From Nematostella vectensis (Eukaryota; Cnidaria; Anthozoa; Actiniaria; Edwardsiidae), in contig NC_064044.1 in NCBI RefSeq assembly GCF_932526225.1, forward strand, positions 12,786,084 through 12,850,083: DNA of 64,000 bases, written 5' to 3'. Below are positions 44,801 to 54,900 of this stretch, one piece after another. The stretch's first letter is position 1; each line of letters starts with the position of its first letter. The position numbers and the translations under genes were made by a program. Under the pieces are notes generated by a model that saw only the letters and a program-made list of their open reading frames with translations, was not told where the DNA came from and ran no database searches.

Positions 44801-46864
44801 TGGAAGCACACCCCTAGGAATTCAACCCAGTTTTACTCCAATCCTTCTGAAAATTAGGTTTTGTAAACAATAAAAAAGGTACATACTTACCCCAATAGAG
44901 ACAAGGATGTTATGCTGCTTGAGTTGGTATAAATGAGAGACTCGGATCTCAAATGCTTTGAAAGATGTCAAATTTAGCTCACTGTCAACAAAATGGATGC
45001 TTCCATTGGTATCTGTGAAAAATAAAGAGAGAACAATTAATGCAAAAGGTTTTGGAAATAGAAACTCCCAGCCATCTAGTTTTATGCTGCATTTCACATA
45101 CAACCAAATTCTACCCTCCAGAGCATTCCTGCCAAGGTTTTTGGTTAAAAGCGGGTATTCGTACCATGGCACCTGGGGAGAAGGGGGACATAAAAGGGGA
45201 ATAATGGTTGTGATACGGGTAGAGGTAGGTGGCAGGGGTGAGGGCGGGAGGGTCATTGTGGGGATAATGCTACGTTGAGTGGAGATGGACTATAAGGAGT
45301 GTACGGGATAGTGATGCAATTGTTCTTACCATGGCGTATAGGGTGAATGGGAAGATTAAGGAGGAGGTAGTGGGTAGGGAGGTATAGACCGGAAAACAAA
45401 AAGGCAGAGCAGTCCTGCCAAGGTTTAGAAACAAAATGTAGTCTTCTCAAGATTTTCCCTCTATTCCTCACACCTTGATTCCCATTATATTATTTCTTTA
45501 ACAGAGCTGGAATTGCAAGAATCATTGATTTTGTACAAATTGTTACATCCTCTGCATGATTGTGTAAAAAATGAATTTTTTAGGGGTGATTCCTCTTTTT
45601 TTAAGTATGTGGACCCTCCAGTACAGTTGGATGGTTGTTCTGTAACTTCCAAGCCCTTCCCTTCTGGCTACGGGCCTGCTCTTCCACTTTATTCAAAGTA
45701 CAAAGAAATACCTCATGCAGATAGCAGCAGCATTTTGCCTAGTGAACACTAGTAACATAACATAACAGCATAATAACACAGGCATGTGCGCTCTTACGTT
45801 CATATGTTAAGCCAGACATAGCAACATGGACATAATGACATAAAAGAAAAAATGTTGTTTCTCTTATGCATTATATCAGGCTTTTATTATTATGTTGAAC
45901 CATTCTTGAAGATACGAATCAACTTGAACATACGAACATAAGAGTGCAATTGCCATTGTCACAGGGCCGCATTAAAATGTTCCCAAAAATCTCACAGCGG
46001 AAAATTAGATTTTCTTATAAAAAAAAAGAGTGTTTTATGCCAAGCTCATGGCTTGGCTCATTGTGCTTTAATTGCTCCGTATAAGCAAGCAGGACTGTAT
46101 CGGTTTGACAACGCTGCACTTAAGTGCATAGTATGCGCATGCGAACCCCTTAGTTGACCAAAAAGTAGTGGGTCATTTCTTATTAAGGAATCTTGAAACA
46201 CTATGCCTTTTCCATAGTATACTGACAGGATTGACTGCACAGACAATCCTGTGTCTGCACCTGGGAAGATCCTTAAAAGACTGTGTCATAATGCCTATAG
46301 TGGCCACCTTTCCAATTTTTTTAGTATAAGGAATTAACAAGTCAGGGCACCCCCCCCCCCCCCCCCCCCCCCCCACCCACCCAAGGTCCATTATGGCCCT
46401 GTAAGTTGAAAGCTTTTTTGAATGTATACAAGGAGTGATTCTCGTATAAAAAGTACCTCCAAACACCATTTGTCCACGCCCACTTGAACATGCCGCAATA
46501 TCTATGTCCTGTAAAATAAACAAAAACACAAACATCGATATCTCAAAAGCAGAGTGCGACACAAACATCAATAAAAAACATGTAAATAGAAGTGTGACAC
46601 AAAAATAACCACAATCACGAATAACCACGTGAATATTGATCGCTCTTGTGCAATAGATTGCATACAAGAAGAGTAGAGTCTCCATTACCTGTAGTCGCGA
46701 ATACGTTTGATTTGTCTGGGGGTCTTTTAGAACTTCCTTGTCAAAAAAGTTCAACCTCCTCCACTGAAATTAGAATCACGACGAATTTTTAATACAGACC
46801 CAGACAAATTGCTAAACACATGGTAAACTAATAGTTATCTGATACTTACCTGTAAAAGCGCCAT
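17805..46864 (-). CDS. VPS11: VPS11, HOPS/CORVET core subunit, 35 coding exons
   Basis: A 920-aa protein (human VPS11 is about 940) of the tethering complexes that drive endosome-lysosome fusion. Exons in transcript order: 46850-46864, 46689-46763, 46457-46508, 44891-45012, 44196-44246, 43698-43766, 42519-42616, 41972-42018, 41536-41630, 40414-40503, 39875-39926, 39106-39187, 38820-38884, 38669-38748, 38210-38289, 37953-38024, 37451-37529, 36691-36735, 36361-36462, 36212-36253, 35988-36055, 35631-35709, 34969-35086, 32440-32618, 31862-31945, 31271-31321, 27928-28091, 27513-27604, 24741-24826, 23236-23283, 22392-22465, 21376-21471, 20881-20940, 20446-20512, 17805-17888. All joins are GT-AG and keep phase; the total, 2,763 nt, is divisible by 3. 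The N-terminal beta-propeller shows HLYQLKQHNIL, GFADGSVVVYKGDITRDR and SEWGNLYVLT. The alpha-solenoid shows KGDHDGAIQEYIKTIG and LEPSYVIRK. A RING-H2 finger follows: C828, C831, C844, H846, H849, C852, C863, C866. The tail DYFGRGVFNK is in the last exon. Weakest calls: exon 28 donor (CCC|GTATCC) and exon 24 acceptor. Confidence 0.95.
17889..20105. repeat. ~36-bp minisatellite made of VPS11 intron-34 acceptors
   Basis: About 60 copies of a 36-37 bp unit (gtaaatgattggagaggtta, then ttgtaagagc, tgtggg) fill the last intron and touch the last exon. On the gene's strand each unit reads aacctctccaatcattta then ccccacag|ct, a pyrimidine-rich 3' splice site matching the real one at 17,889 (cgtttaccccacag|ctt). 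Higher-order structure is visible: a variant unit with gtaagacgattggagagatt recurs at about 18,890, 19,200 and 19,940. Open frames across the array are repeat artefacts. Confidence 0.95.
20140..20445. repeat. degenerate (CAA)n microsatellite
   Basis: Runs of aacaacaac interrupted by agtaaaacatatg-type words, between the minisatellite and VPS11 exon 34. Intronic, non-coding. Confidence 0.85.
21430..21640. repeat. tandem copies of VPS11 exon-32 acceptor and exon start
   Basis: Two kinds of ~53-bp unit alternate as a ~106-bp dimer repeated about twice. One (21,431-21,480; 21,545-21,595) contains, on the minus strand, ctataccag|tgctaaagta plus the next ~20 coding bases of exon 32. Only the copy at 21,471 leads into the full RING exon. 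Another diverged copy lies at about 22,030-22,160. Reading in from the nearest extra acceptor reaches a stop (CTA TAA). Confidence 0.85.
21641..23235 (-). other. VPS11 introns 30-31
   Basis: Interrupted by exon 31 (22,392-22,465). Holds the diverged exon-32 acceptor copy near 22,030-22,160 and a dispersed repeat (22,225-22,310) that is also near 9,848. The 22,466-23,235 part shows poly-C and poly-G runs and no other recognisable feature. Confidence 0.5.
23661..23864. mobile_element. complete foldback MITE (gtgcacactag family)
   Basis: Near-perfect palindrome of about 204 bp: starts gcctagtgcacactagcgac, ends tagtgtgcactaggc. Both arms carry gcgcgcgc and repeated cgacataacgacatg words. Related arms occur at 9,190-9,275 and 45,737-45,856. 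No coding capacity. Confidence 0.88.
24128..24451. mobile_element. ~324-bp MITE with ~40-bp inverted ends
   Basis: Left end tcaggcccgattcatacgtc then tgccgtgccgaat; right end attcggtacggca then gtatgaatcgggcctga. The right ~60 bp is duplicated at about 24,548-24,608 with four 18-bp repeat units in between. Confidence 0.8.
24477..24549. repeat. four copies of the 18-bp repeat, between duplicated MITE ends
   Basis: Units of ggtcaagtattagccctt, the same monomer as the large array at 25,855-27,495, about 1.3 kb away in the neighbouring VPS11 intron (exon 29 lies between). The tract is bracketed by direct repeats of a MITE end (24,417-24,476 and 24,548-24,608). Confidence 0.92.
25855..27495. repeat. 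18-bp minisatellite (~90 copies) beside VPS11 exon 28 donor
   Basis: Monomer ggtcaagtattagccctt with 22-bp variants (attaattagccc) and point variants (cttagtca, agcactag, attaaccc). Blocks of variants repeat, showing higher-order duplication. The right edge ends about 17 bp from the exon 28 donor at 27,513. The first unit there (gctcttcgtcaaagc) is the degenerate founder-like copy. Long open frames in this array follow from 18 being a multiple of 3. Confidence 0.96.
28280..30770. mobile_element. ~2.5-kb foldback element with ~0.7-kb arms
   Basis: The left arm (about 28,280-28,990) and right arm (about 30,045-30,770) are inverted copies: for example atcgttcaaattt against aaatttgaacgat, and cagaattgctcagtgcgaga against tcgcactgagcaattctgg. 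Each arm is itself periodic: words such as ccacgcccct, then tacttacag or tacaatt, then atactagagat return roughly every 120-150 bp, about five times. The loop (about 1 kb) includes a degenerate coding fragment. It resembles foldback (FB-type) transposons; the family is unassigned. Confidence 0.8.
28976..29344 (-). pseudogene. degenerate ORF in foldback loop
   Basis: A 122-codon frame. Its first ~45 residues (TLERFVVLLYSKMS and SVNDARKEM) look like a domain I have seen in cnidarian transposon-linked hypothetical proteins. After about residue 50 the similarity fades and the rest looks like non-coding translation. Probably the eroded remnant of the element's own or a captured gene. Identity is uncertain because no search was possible. 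Confidence 0.4.
32190..32530. repeat. ~110-130-bp tandem copies of VPS11 exon 24 3' end
   Basis: The true exon end (32,440-32,530) contains ccaggaactcgatcagtttc. Diverged copies at about 32,320-32,395 (ccaggaatactatcagtttc) and 32,200-32,290 (caggaaatcaatcagcttcg, acaaatatgtggag) precede poly-C tracts in the intron. Their donors have decayed. Confidence 0.8.
32619..34040 (-). other. VPS11 intron 23, distal part
   Basis: Contains a partial MITE end (about 32,888-33,015) related to 15,037-15,578. The region about 33,100-34,040 has no recognised feature. Confidence 0.45.
32888..33015. mobile_element. partial copy of the 15-kb foldback MITE
   Basis: gccctgacatgtta, ttgattgataactga and atgttcttgagccc, then gaggagcttt and aatagcgga parallel 15,475-15,575. 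Only one end is present. Confidence 0.6.
34045..34990. repeat. 35-bp minisatellite of VPS11 exon-23 splice donors
   Basis: About 27 units. On the gene's strand each reads aacccaaccgagtggaagtc, then acag|gtaagccatgt. The first copy is the genuine end of exon 23 (donor after 34,969). About 23 bp of each unit is copied exon and about 12 bp copied intron, so a strong CAG|GTAAGC donor recurs every 35 bp. Adding one unit changes the reading phase, and the second extra unit reaches an in-frame TAA. Confidence 0.95.
36785..36875. repeat. short ttaaaagacgtc tandem/palindromic cluster
   Basis: agacgtct palindromes recur at about 12-24 bp spacing (ttaaaagacgtcttaaaag) in VPS11 intron 17. No function inferred. 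Confidence 0.75.
37340..37490. repeat. 36-bp tandem copies of VPS11 exon-17 donor
   Basis: The true exon end (tcttatgtcatacgaaag|gttagt, donor after 37,451) is followed by three more 36-bp units with possible junctions near 37,415, 37,379 and 37,343. The copy at 37,415 keeps CGAAAG|GTTAGT and is in frame; the one at 37,343 has CGAAAG|GTGAGC. The middle copy has lost the GT (gaaag|ttgagc) and carries a TGA. Using 37,415 would insert 12 residues (VSHLDLSYVIRK). Confidence 0.93.
38905..39030. repeat. (CAT/CAC)n microsatellite
   Basis: Imperfect caccatcatcac repeats in VPS11 intron 12. Open frames reading poly-His or poly-Met/Val through it are artefacts. Confidence 0.9.
39331..39456. mobile_element. 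short foldback MITE, copy 2 (ctggcttc family)
   Basis: Begins ctggcttccaccgttctta, ends gaatgatggaagccag, and shares ggccaatgaatc and cttcaaggattta with 1548-1690. Lies in VPS11 intron 11. Confidence 0.75.
40496..41190. repeat. ~117-bp tandem copies of VPS11 exon-10 acceptor (6 in all)
   Basis: Each unit contains agcagctcctgaaaacaatt, on the gene's strand aattgttttcag|gagctgct: the exon 10 acceptor plus its first coding bases. The true one is at 40,503. Five further copies follow at about 117-bp steps up to 41,190. In the copies the coding part continues E-L-L-Y-T-H-Q-stop, so choosing an upstream copy would truncate the protein. Confidence 0.94.
42617..44890 (-). other. VPS11 introns 4-6
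   Basis: Exons 6 and 5 interrupt this stretch. Apart from a small inverted repeat (44,025-44,092) and poly-C tracts near 43,870, nothing is recognised. Confidence 0.45.
44025..44092. repeat. short inverted repeat
   Basis: ccctgggtaccagaggctc is followed 30 bp later by gagcccatggtacccagg. Could be a very short foldback element in VPS11 intron 5. Confidence 0.6.
45013..46456 (-). other. VPS11 intron 3
   Basis: Holds a partial MITE arm (45,737-45,856) and a ~25-base poly-C tract at about 46,350-46,374. No other gene is seen on either strand. Confidence 0.45.
45737..45856. mobile_element. diverged gtgcacactag-family MITE arm
   Basis: gcctagtgaacactagtaac, then cataacagcataat, and ggacataatgacataaaag match the 23,661 element with substitutions. 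The opposite arm is not clear. Confidence 0.6.
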
Positions 46865-47567
46865 TGTAAGAAGACTAAAGGTGGAGTTATGGGCTAAAAA
46901 TTGAGTGCCATTCTGTCCGCTCCGCTGTTGACCTCCATCTTGGATTCCAATAATCAAGCCCCAACGGCTATATACTACACAGGCTACCCAAGTATGAAAA
47001 AGGTTGGAGTGTTTATATATTTACTGATTTTTTTTGCCTGTTTCTATTGTTTTTGGCAAATAAAATGCCATGTATTTTTAACATAAAATATTATTAACTA
47101 GAGGTATAAGTCGTCTTTACGTTTTGGTTCTTTTGAATACACAGACAAGAAATTTGAAGAGTGTGTTTCAACCTTTCGCCTCTCTTTATTTTTGTATGTG
47201 CAAAATCTGGTGACTACCGTGAAAATTGCAAATGTACATTCGAGACTTTTTATCTCGAAAGCTGAAGACGTGACCCACTTTCTGTCGGCACGCCTTTTAC
47301 AACAAGCCTCGCTTTAATGAAGCCCGCCAGACTGAAATCGTGCATCTGATTGGTTAATGCGCCAACCCATATTTGGAAATTTGATTGACAAATTGCGTAA
47401 TGGCGCCGACCACCAGTCACGCAAAGGAACGCGCGCACCTACGACTGGAGACTGATCCGCCATTTTCTTTTGTTCCCTACGCTTTCGCTCAGAAAGACTC
47501 GAAAAACCAATATATTTTGCGCGCAGAAGTATAGTAGTCGACATAGTTGTGTTGCAATTTACTTGTG
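46865..47567. promoter_or_regulatory. bidirectional promoter between VPS11 and YTHDF
   Basis: Only 703 bp separates the two ATGs of head-to-head housekeeping genes. The part next to YTHDF is CpG-containing (gcgccgacc, aacgcgcgcacc), and a YY1-like ccgccatttt sits at about 47,458. There is no clear TATA box. The interval must hold both 5' UTRs; transcription starts are not determinable by eye. Confidence 0.6.
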
Positions 47568-50500
47568 ATGTCCACAACTATCGACCAGGTATGTAATTTA
47601 GGAGTGTTTTTGCCGCTATTAAGTCAGTAATGTCTGGTTAAAATCGAGGTGCGAGGATTGATTCTAATGCGTGCTCGCTGTTTTTTCTTGTATAATTTTC
47701 TTCGTTTCGCCTTGGATCACGGAAAAGCATCGGCCCAAAGATAATAACACTAAAGGTAGTTATCTAATTATGATATAAAGAGTGTGATTATTTGGAATTT
47801 GCCAGTTTTGTTCGCTTTTCGTTGGTTTACGCCGTAGCTCGCGGTTTTATAATCACTAAATTAGAAACTTTATTCGTTTTCGCAGGCTACGTTGGCAAGA
47901 ACGGCGAAATTTCCAGTGGAGACATAGAAAAATATCTAAACGCGCATTCCAATCAGGTAGGCAAACACAAATCCCTTTTTTTTGCTAGTTCTTCGTTGTA
48001 TTTTTGCTAGTTCTTCGTTGTATTTTTTTTTTCGATTAAACTCCGCGGCCTGTGTGAGCAGCGAATAGGTGTTGAATTCCATTAATGGTTGCCATCGTTT
48101 ATCCACATGTGCTGAAAATGGCGTCTGCCCGGCAGAATCAGGAAAAACATCACCGCGAACTCCAAATGCCTAGTTCACTCGGCGATACGTATTTACCGCC
48201 ATTTTACCCGTCAACAACTTCAACTACGGGTCTACCACCGATGCCTTTCCAGTATTTGAACACTGGTATTAGTGACGGGACTTGGTCATCACCAGGACTT
48301 CCAAATACTTTGTTTCCGTCCAGTGGCTTCAGTGCAGTTGGAAATGGTGAACAGTTGATTGATCAGGGTGTATTTAGTCACAACAATGGTGGAGTTGCTG
48401 TTTCGTCAACTCCGTATTTGGGACAAAATACCTCAACCAACAACATGTTTTTAAACCAGGGAGGTGCATTGTATTTTCCAGGAAGTTCGACTGATATTTC
48501 TTGGGGAGAGGCTACTCAACAGGCTTCAGGGGGGGCACCCCTCTTGACAAACTTTTACCAGCCACCTCCACCACCTGTTTCTGAACCTCTCGCTGCAATT
48601 GGAGCCGGGATGAATTCCTTGAATGGAAATGAGTATACAAGTGATGGAATGGAGAAAGCTTTGTCAAATTTTAGCTTGACTGTTGATCATGATAGTGGAA
48701 ATGATAAGGGAAGCCAAGGAATGCCCCAAGGACCGATTAAAGGACAACCTGTACCGGATAATAAGCCTAAATCATGGGCTGCAATTGCAAGCCAACCTGC
48801 CAAACCAAAACCTAAGCCTCCTCCACAAAAGCCCAAACTTCCAGGCCAAGTTCCGACAAATGGTGGACCCAACAAGGACTCTACCTCTTGGGGCAATGTT
48901 GCCAAGGCTGGTGCAAATAAACCAGCTGTTGGGCGTGGACAAAGGCCCCGCACTGGCGGAAATGCTGGTGCGTCTGGAAATACTGGACTGTCTTCAAACC
49001 CAGGTGAAAGTGTTCCTGTTCTGGACAAACTAAGATCCAAAAGTAACTACAACCCTAAGGATTGCCCTTTGTTGAACAAACCTGGTGCTCGCTTTTTTAT
49101 CATCAAGAGCTATAGCGAGGATGATATACACCGTTCAATCAAGTATTGTGTTTGGACCAGCACAGAGCATGGGAATCGTCGCCTTAACGAGGCATTCCGT
49201 GAGCAGAGGCATGGCCCCATCTATCTGTTTTTTAGCGTAAATGGAAGTGGACACTTTTGCGGAATTGCTCAAATGATGTCTGAGGTGAACCTTGACATTG
49301 AAACTGGTATTTGGTCACAAGATAAATGGAAAGGAAAGTTTGAAGTAAAGTGGTACTATGTGAAAGATGTGCCCAACAATGCCTTGCGTCATATTCGTCT
49401 TGAGAATAATGACAATAAGCCAGTCACTAACTCACGTGACACTCAGGAAGTGCCTCCAGAGAAGGCACGTCAAGTTGTGAAGATCATTCACTCCTATAAG
49501 CACCAAACCTCCATTTTTGATGACTTTGCACACTATGAGAAGCGCCAAGACGAGGAATTCAAAAAGGTAGGAGAATCTTATCGTTGATCTATGGTAGAAA
49601 AAAATGTGTAACATGGTAGAATAATATCTGCTGCAAGAAAAGGCAGGAGTGATAACAGTGAAGATGAATTAGGTAAAAATAGTTTGTAAAGAAAACCTGC
49701 TTTTTGCTCTTGCAGAAAAAATAGAGTAGAACCCTGCTAAAATGATGGAGAGAGAGAGCGAAATTAGTTAATTGAAAAATATGTTTTAGCTGCTTATACA
49801 GATATGAACAAAGCATTGTTATTCATATATGCATGATGAGAAAAAAAAAAACAGCTAAAACAAGAGTCAAAACACTATTTTTAAGTGTAACAACCAGACA
49901 GTTAAGTGTGTTCAAGGGAATGAAAAAAGGCTTGTGTTATTTTTATGCAAGCTGGTAGTAGTGGTATTCTACTGTGTATATGCTGTTAAAATGCTTTATT
50001 CTACTGTGTACATGCTGTTAAAATGCTTTATTCTACTTTGTATATGCTGTTAAAATGCTTTATTCTACTGTGTATATGCTGTTAAAATGCTTTATTCTAC
50101 TGTGTATATGCTGTTAAAATACTTTATTCTACTGTGTATATGCTGTTAAAATGCTTTATTCTACTGTGTTTATGCTGTTAAAATGCTTTATTCTACTGTG
50201 TATATTTTGTTAAAATGCTTTATTCTACTGTGTATATGCTGTGGAAAAGCTTTTTTAAGCTCCTACAGACACCCTCAGGAATATTACCTTGGAGCAGTTA
50301 GCAGGAAACTACTGCTTGATCAGTTAAATGATTTATTGTGGACAGCCCTGCTGTTAACATCTAACTTATGAATGACTTATTCTCAAGAGGTTGTTATATA
50401 TTACCCTTGTCCAGTTTTTGACACCTAATTGATTGCCAAGTTATTCCATGTTTATGATGTCTAGTCTGAAGCCCGTTATTCAAGGACATTTACCATCTCA

Positions 50501-51015
50501 TTATTGTCTAAAACCCATTCTAAATTGCAACAATTTTTGGGATGTTACAAAAATTAAGGACATTTAGACCTTAAGATTTTCATACTGGTTTCTATTTTTA
50601 TGTATTGTTTCAGTTCATAAAAGAATATTGTGCAGATGAACTACTGTTAATACTTTCCATCTGGTTTTTCTTAGTTTACTTTGTATATAGTTTATAGTAA
50701 CCACCCTTCACATAATGCAATCATTATAAAAATTCTTTTGTTGTGACTTAACACATTTTGACCCACTGAATTTTGTATTTTGTTTTCCTTTTTTACTTAA
50801 ATTGGCCCATTTTTAGAAAAGATTAAAATGAATTTTAATTGTCAATCATTTTCATTTTTTTTTTTTTTTTTTTAAAAATGAGCCTTGAAATTCCAGTTAC
50901 ATCTTCTACATGATAATGTCTGAAACATGTGGACGTGCGTAGATCCAGTTCTTTAATTCTGTATACTTTTATTTTTCAGGGAAACAAGAAGGTGACTGGT
51001 GTGCGTGAGCCCTGA
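47568..51015 (+). CDS. YTHDF: YTHDF m6A reader, five coding exons
   Basis: A cytoplasmic YTH-domain protein binding N6-methyladenosine in mRNA, a single orthologue-type copy of vertebrate YTHDF1-3. Exons: 47568-47588 (MSTTIDQ), 47728-47755, 47886-47956, 48136-49566, 50980-51015; 1,587 nt, 528 aa. Exon 2 is a 28-nt microexon (contains RPKDN) bridging phases exactly; vertebrate YTHDF genes, as I recall, also have tiny early exons around RPKGQ. The N-terminal half is Gly/Ser/Pro/Asn-rich and contains [16 protein letters not shown], a YTHDF hallmark. The YTH domain is about 355-490, with [25 protein letters not shown] and all three cage tryptophans (about W380, W433, W438). The exon 4 acceptor at 48,135 is inferred from phase; an in-frame ATG at 48,085 is an alternative start. 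Confidence 0.93.
49955..50245. repeat. 32-bp minisatellite (~9 copies) in YTHDF intron 4
   Basis: The unit contains tgctttattctactgtgtat and atgctgttaaaa. It does not include the exon 4 donor (49,566) or exon 5 acceptor, so it differs from the VPS11 arrays. Remaining intron 4 sequence is AT-rich, with a poly-T run near 50,860. Confidence 0.93.
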
Positions 51016-51271
51016 ATTTTCCAACTCTTGCTGAGCTTGTTTCCTTTCAATGGACAACACAACCGGACCTATGTAACATGGCCATGATTTTACAGGATAA
51101 TTTCGTCATTATAGACTCCTACTATGCCCAGTGGAGAACTCGCCACTGTGGTACATACTAGAATTTCTCGATTATATGTTAGTGGATTTGATTTTACAGA
51201 CTGAATTTGATGCATTGTGGCTGTTTTTGCAGTCTGCCAGAGAACCGTTTATTGTATGGTTGAAGAATATG

Positions 51272-51277
51272 AATAAA
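51272..51277 (+). promoter_or_regulatory. YTHDF: YTHDF polyadenylation signal AATAAA
   Basis: Canonical hexamer 256 nt after the stop at 51,013-51,015, in gaatatgaataaatgtagc. It fits a short 3' UTR isoform. Confidence 0.6.
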
Positions 51278-51963
51278 TGTAGCATCCTTTCTCTGTCAAT
51301 CTAACTGCAATGAAATTGAATTATTGATAAATAATGCTGTAAAGTACAGCAACCTCAATAATATGAAAACATTATATTGAGAAATTCATCTCCAATTAGT
51401 GATTCCAAGGGATATTTCATTTGAAAATATAGTAACAAGTACAATATTATATTTTCAAGTGGAATTCACAAATTGGTGATGTTTTGATTTTTTAATCCTC
51501 TAGTTGAATTATTACCGATTATTACGAATGGTCCTGTATTTCTTCATGTCTGTGTATCATTGAATCTCACAGAAATACTGTTTTTAACCAATCAGAGTGG
51601 GAATAAAAATCCACCTTAGAATTCTAAAATAAAAGTATCTTGGTTGAAGGTCATGGGCTTTTCTCATGAAGCCAATACAACCAGTCCTTCCATAGCTTTT
51701 TAGTGCACCCTGTACTCTGCCATTCTTACCGGGTTCCCTGTGCTGTTTTGGGTTCCCTGTGGTTGATGATGTGAAGTCAACCGAGCCTCCAAACCAGCCA
51801 CAGGAGACCCAGGAACGGGGTCTTGTTTAACTATAATAATGAAATTTTTCCAAGTATCTTGGCCGGCTCCCCAAAACGTTACATCTTTAATTTATGGTCA
51901 ATCATTTCAAGAAAGTAGCATACAAAATATACCGAAAATGTTTAAAAAAACAAATTTAAGGCC
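51278..51963. other. convergent intergenic spacer
   Basis: Between YTHDF (+) and the next gene (-). AT-rich, no coding frame or repeat recognised. Confidence 0.4.
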
Positions 51964-54900
51964 TTAATCTGCAGATCCTGAGTCAGAGGTCTCGCTCACA
52001 AATGTTTCACCCAGCCTTTCCTCGTCCATTCCCATACACCAGGAGCGGTTACGCAGGAAATCTTTTCTATATTTGCGGGATGGCTGTGTTGCCCCTTCGC
52101 GTTTCGGCTTCTTGAACATTTTGTATAGGGTAGGAAGGGTAGTGGGCTTGTAGCCTGCGCTGGTTGTCGCCTACAAGATGCGGTGATACATTAGTTTGTT
52201 GCAAATAGAAGACGTAACTAGGAACAAGCTGCCATAGAGTAATAAAGGGGACACAAACATATCTTGAGAGAAAGAAAATTGCTGTCCGAAGGTTTTTACC
52301 TTTCTGGGGAGGCTTCCCCAATTCAGGTGGTTGACCTAGCGAGTCGGTAGCTTACGGCCGTACCTGGTGTTAGGGTATAGTTCGCTGACTTTAATAAATA
52401 GGGACTTTAATATACGAGTACGGTTACGAGCATCCTCTGGGACCCAGGGCGTCGCGGAGATCGGGCACACAGGAAGCGCGCGAGAAAGAAAGAGCACTGC
52501 TCTTTCTATCTCGCTTTCCCTGTGTGCCCGATCTCCGCGACGCCCTGGGTCCCCGAGGATGGATTACGGGTAGGGCGTGTTAAAAACGTTAAAAAGAGAA
52601 CACTGAATTTTACTGTCTGGCGCGTACGTGGTCGTTTGGAGTATAAATTCACCTTTCTCTATTTTCTATTCTAAAAATGAAGTTTACTGTTCTTAGTTTG
52701 TTCCTGAAGGTGATTTCATCGAAACTATTGTGGAATTTGCCGCCAAGCGTTAAAGTGTTATCTCAGTCACTCCGTAGCCGTTGCCGTTGTCGCATCTTAA
52801 GGTCGCTAATCAACATATTCAATACATCTGTTGCGCGCGGCATGTTGAGTATGACTTGCTTTCTTAAGCCCCGTGCAAACTGCGCCAGCACCTGAGCACC
52901 GGCCAGAACATTGCTGGCGAATTCATGCTCGACTGACCACAAGACAAAGGAAATATCAAAAAGTCCATTTTTCATTTTGACATTTCCTTTGTCCTATAGT
53001 CAGTCAAGCGAAAATTTGCCAGCAATGCTGGCAGGTGCTGGCGGTTAATGTTTCTTGTTTAGCCAAACCCAAAAGCTTGAAGCCACAGGAAGCCTGGTCA
53101 TCTAGGTCAGCACATATCAAGAAAATTCAGCCAAAAATTGTAGTTTTTGCCAAACGCGGTCACTTCCATATAAGGAAACTAATATATTCCTTATTTGGAA
53201 AAACTGCATGATTCTTGTCATTTTAAAGGTTGCCGTACCGCAGGTGCTTCATATAAACTTCATTACTTGTTATCAGAAGAGAAAAACAGTGACTGTGACC
53301 ATCTTTGGTCTATGGAGAAACAATCTGAAAAGAAACATAGACTCCTCGGTACCAGTCCCTCAAAACGACAACGTTTTCTTCATATGTAAACGAGGCGCGA
53401 GAACGAGGCGGAACAACACCCCCTCCGCAGCCTTGTCCCGCCATGGGTTTCCGAGAATAATGAAGCCTGCACAAATTCTTAGATTACGACACGAAATATG
53501 TCCTTAACTATTAAAGAATCCTTAGCGGCTACCAGCTCCTTCGGCACATGTTTCTGGTGTTGGCTAAACTTGGAACGTCTCTTAATAATGATGCTAGCTC
53601 TAGAGTTCCCATGGTTGCCTTGGTAACTCTTACTATAATCATCATCAGGGCCATCGATTATCGCTAACCACACACCTCAACGAGAACTCACCTGCTCAGC
53701 TCCCTGTGGTACTTCTCTCCCTTCAGCCTTTTCGACGCCCTCCTCCTCAGGCCTCCTCCGTCGTCGTCTTCGCCTCTCCCCAGACTTCTCCGGTTCATCC
53801 CTAGGCCTTCTTTTTTTTTTCTTCCTCTCGCCGCCGTGTTCGCTCTGTACCTGACGGATTTCATCTAAACGGCTCCTCCGTCGACGCCGTCGGCCACCTT
53901 GAGTCCGCTTGGAGCGGGATTTGGACTGTGGGGGAAGGGGTGGAGGAGGTGGTGGTTCCCCTGAGAAGCCAAGTCTGCTAGAAAGTTCGCTAAAATAGAA
54001 AGCTAATGAATGAGTCTACCGCGAAGGGTAAATAGTAAGTAGTGGCCATTGTGAGTATGGTAAATAGTGACCGACACAGGGGTGGTTCCGTGATGTACGC
54101 GCACTTTTCAAGGGGAAGGTGTGTACTTATACCTGCATACCTATTTATTTATATAAATATAGGCTTTATATGGTGTATTCCACGTCATATGTTAAACGGC
54201 TGTTTTATTTAAAGGTAATAATGGGGTGCTTATTAATAGTATGAATAAATATGATTAATAAACTTCATTTATGCCAGAATCGTGCATTGTTGACCTTTTT
54301 AAAATTAAAATTAAAATAAATTAAATTAAAATAGATTTACACATTTTTCTAAGTGTATACACCTATTTCAAATAAGGTTGCACTCGGAGAATCTGTGAAT
54401 CTGTGTATGTTGACTTTCAGATGACAGCCAATTATACGGTACCCATAAACCACCGCGGGTTCCGCAAATGGATTCTCGGGTAAAACCTTTTTTGAAATAG
54501 GTGTATGATCAAACCCAATTGACTGATTGAAGGAGGGTCGCAAAGTCTGCGCATTCTTACATCTGCTCTGTTCACAGAAAATTCACTGAAGTTCACTTTA
54601 TTAAACATAGACGATTATGCGGACAGGGTCCTAAATGGGTAAAAAAATGAGAACAAGCACTCGTTCTTTTTAGTGGACTTTAACAGCACACTAGCATACA
54701 CACATTGGCACCAGTCGGGACAAGACGGCACGCTAGCACAGTCTATTATGGGCTATTACCCGTCTTGGCCCGACTAGTCCGCTCATTTTATGCAGGAAAT
54801 TGTGTTCTGGTTACCGGGAACGGCGTTTTAGTTACCAAACGTAGACGGAAAACAGACTTGACGTAAACTACGACCGGGAAGAATGGATTTGTAAACAATA

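Noticed and set aside
46173-46754. 193-codon minus-strand frame treated as a single exon
   Set aside because: It spans two real VPS11 exons, the introns between and after them, and a poly-C tract; the phase-exact spliced model fits the family better.
48085-48135. ATG at 48,085 as the YTHDF start
   Set aside because: It lies in intron 3 of the spliced model; exons 1-3 supply an N-terminus similar to other YTHDF proteins. Kept only as an alternative.
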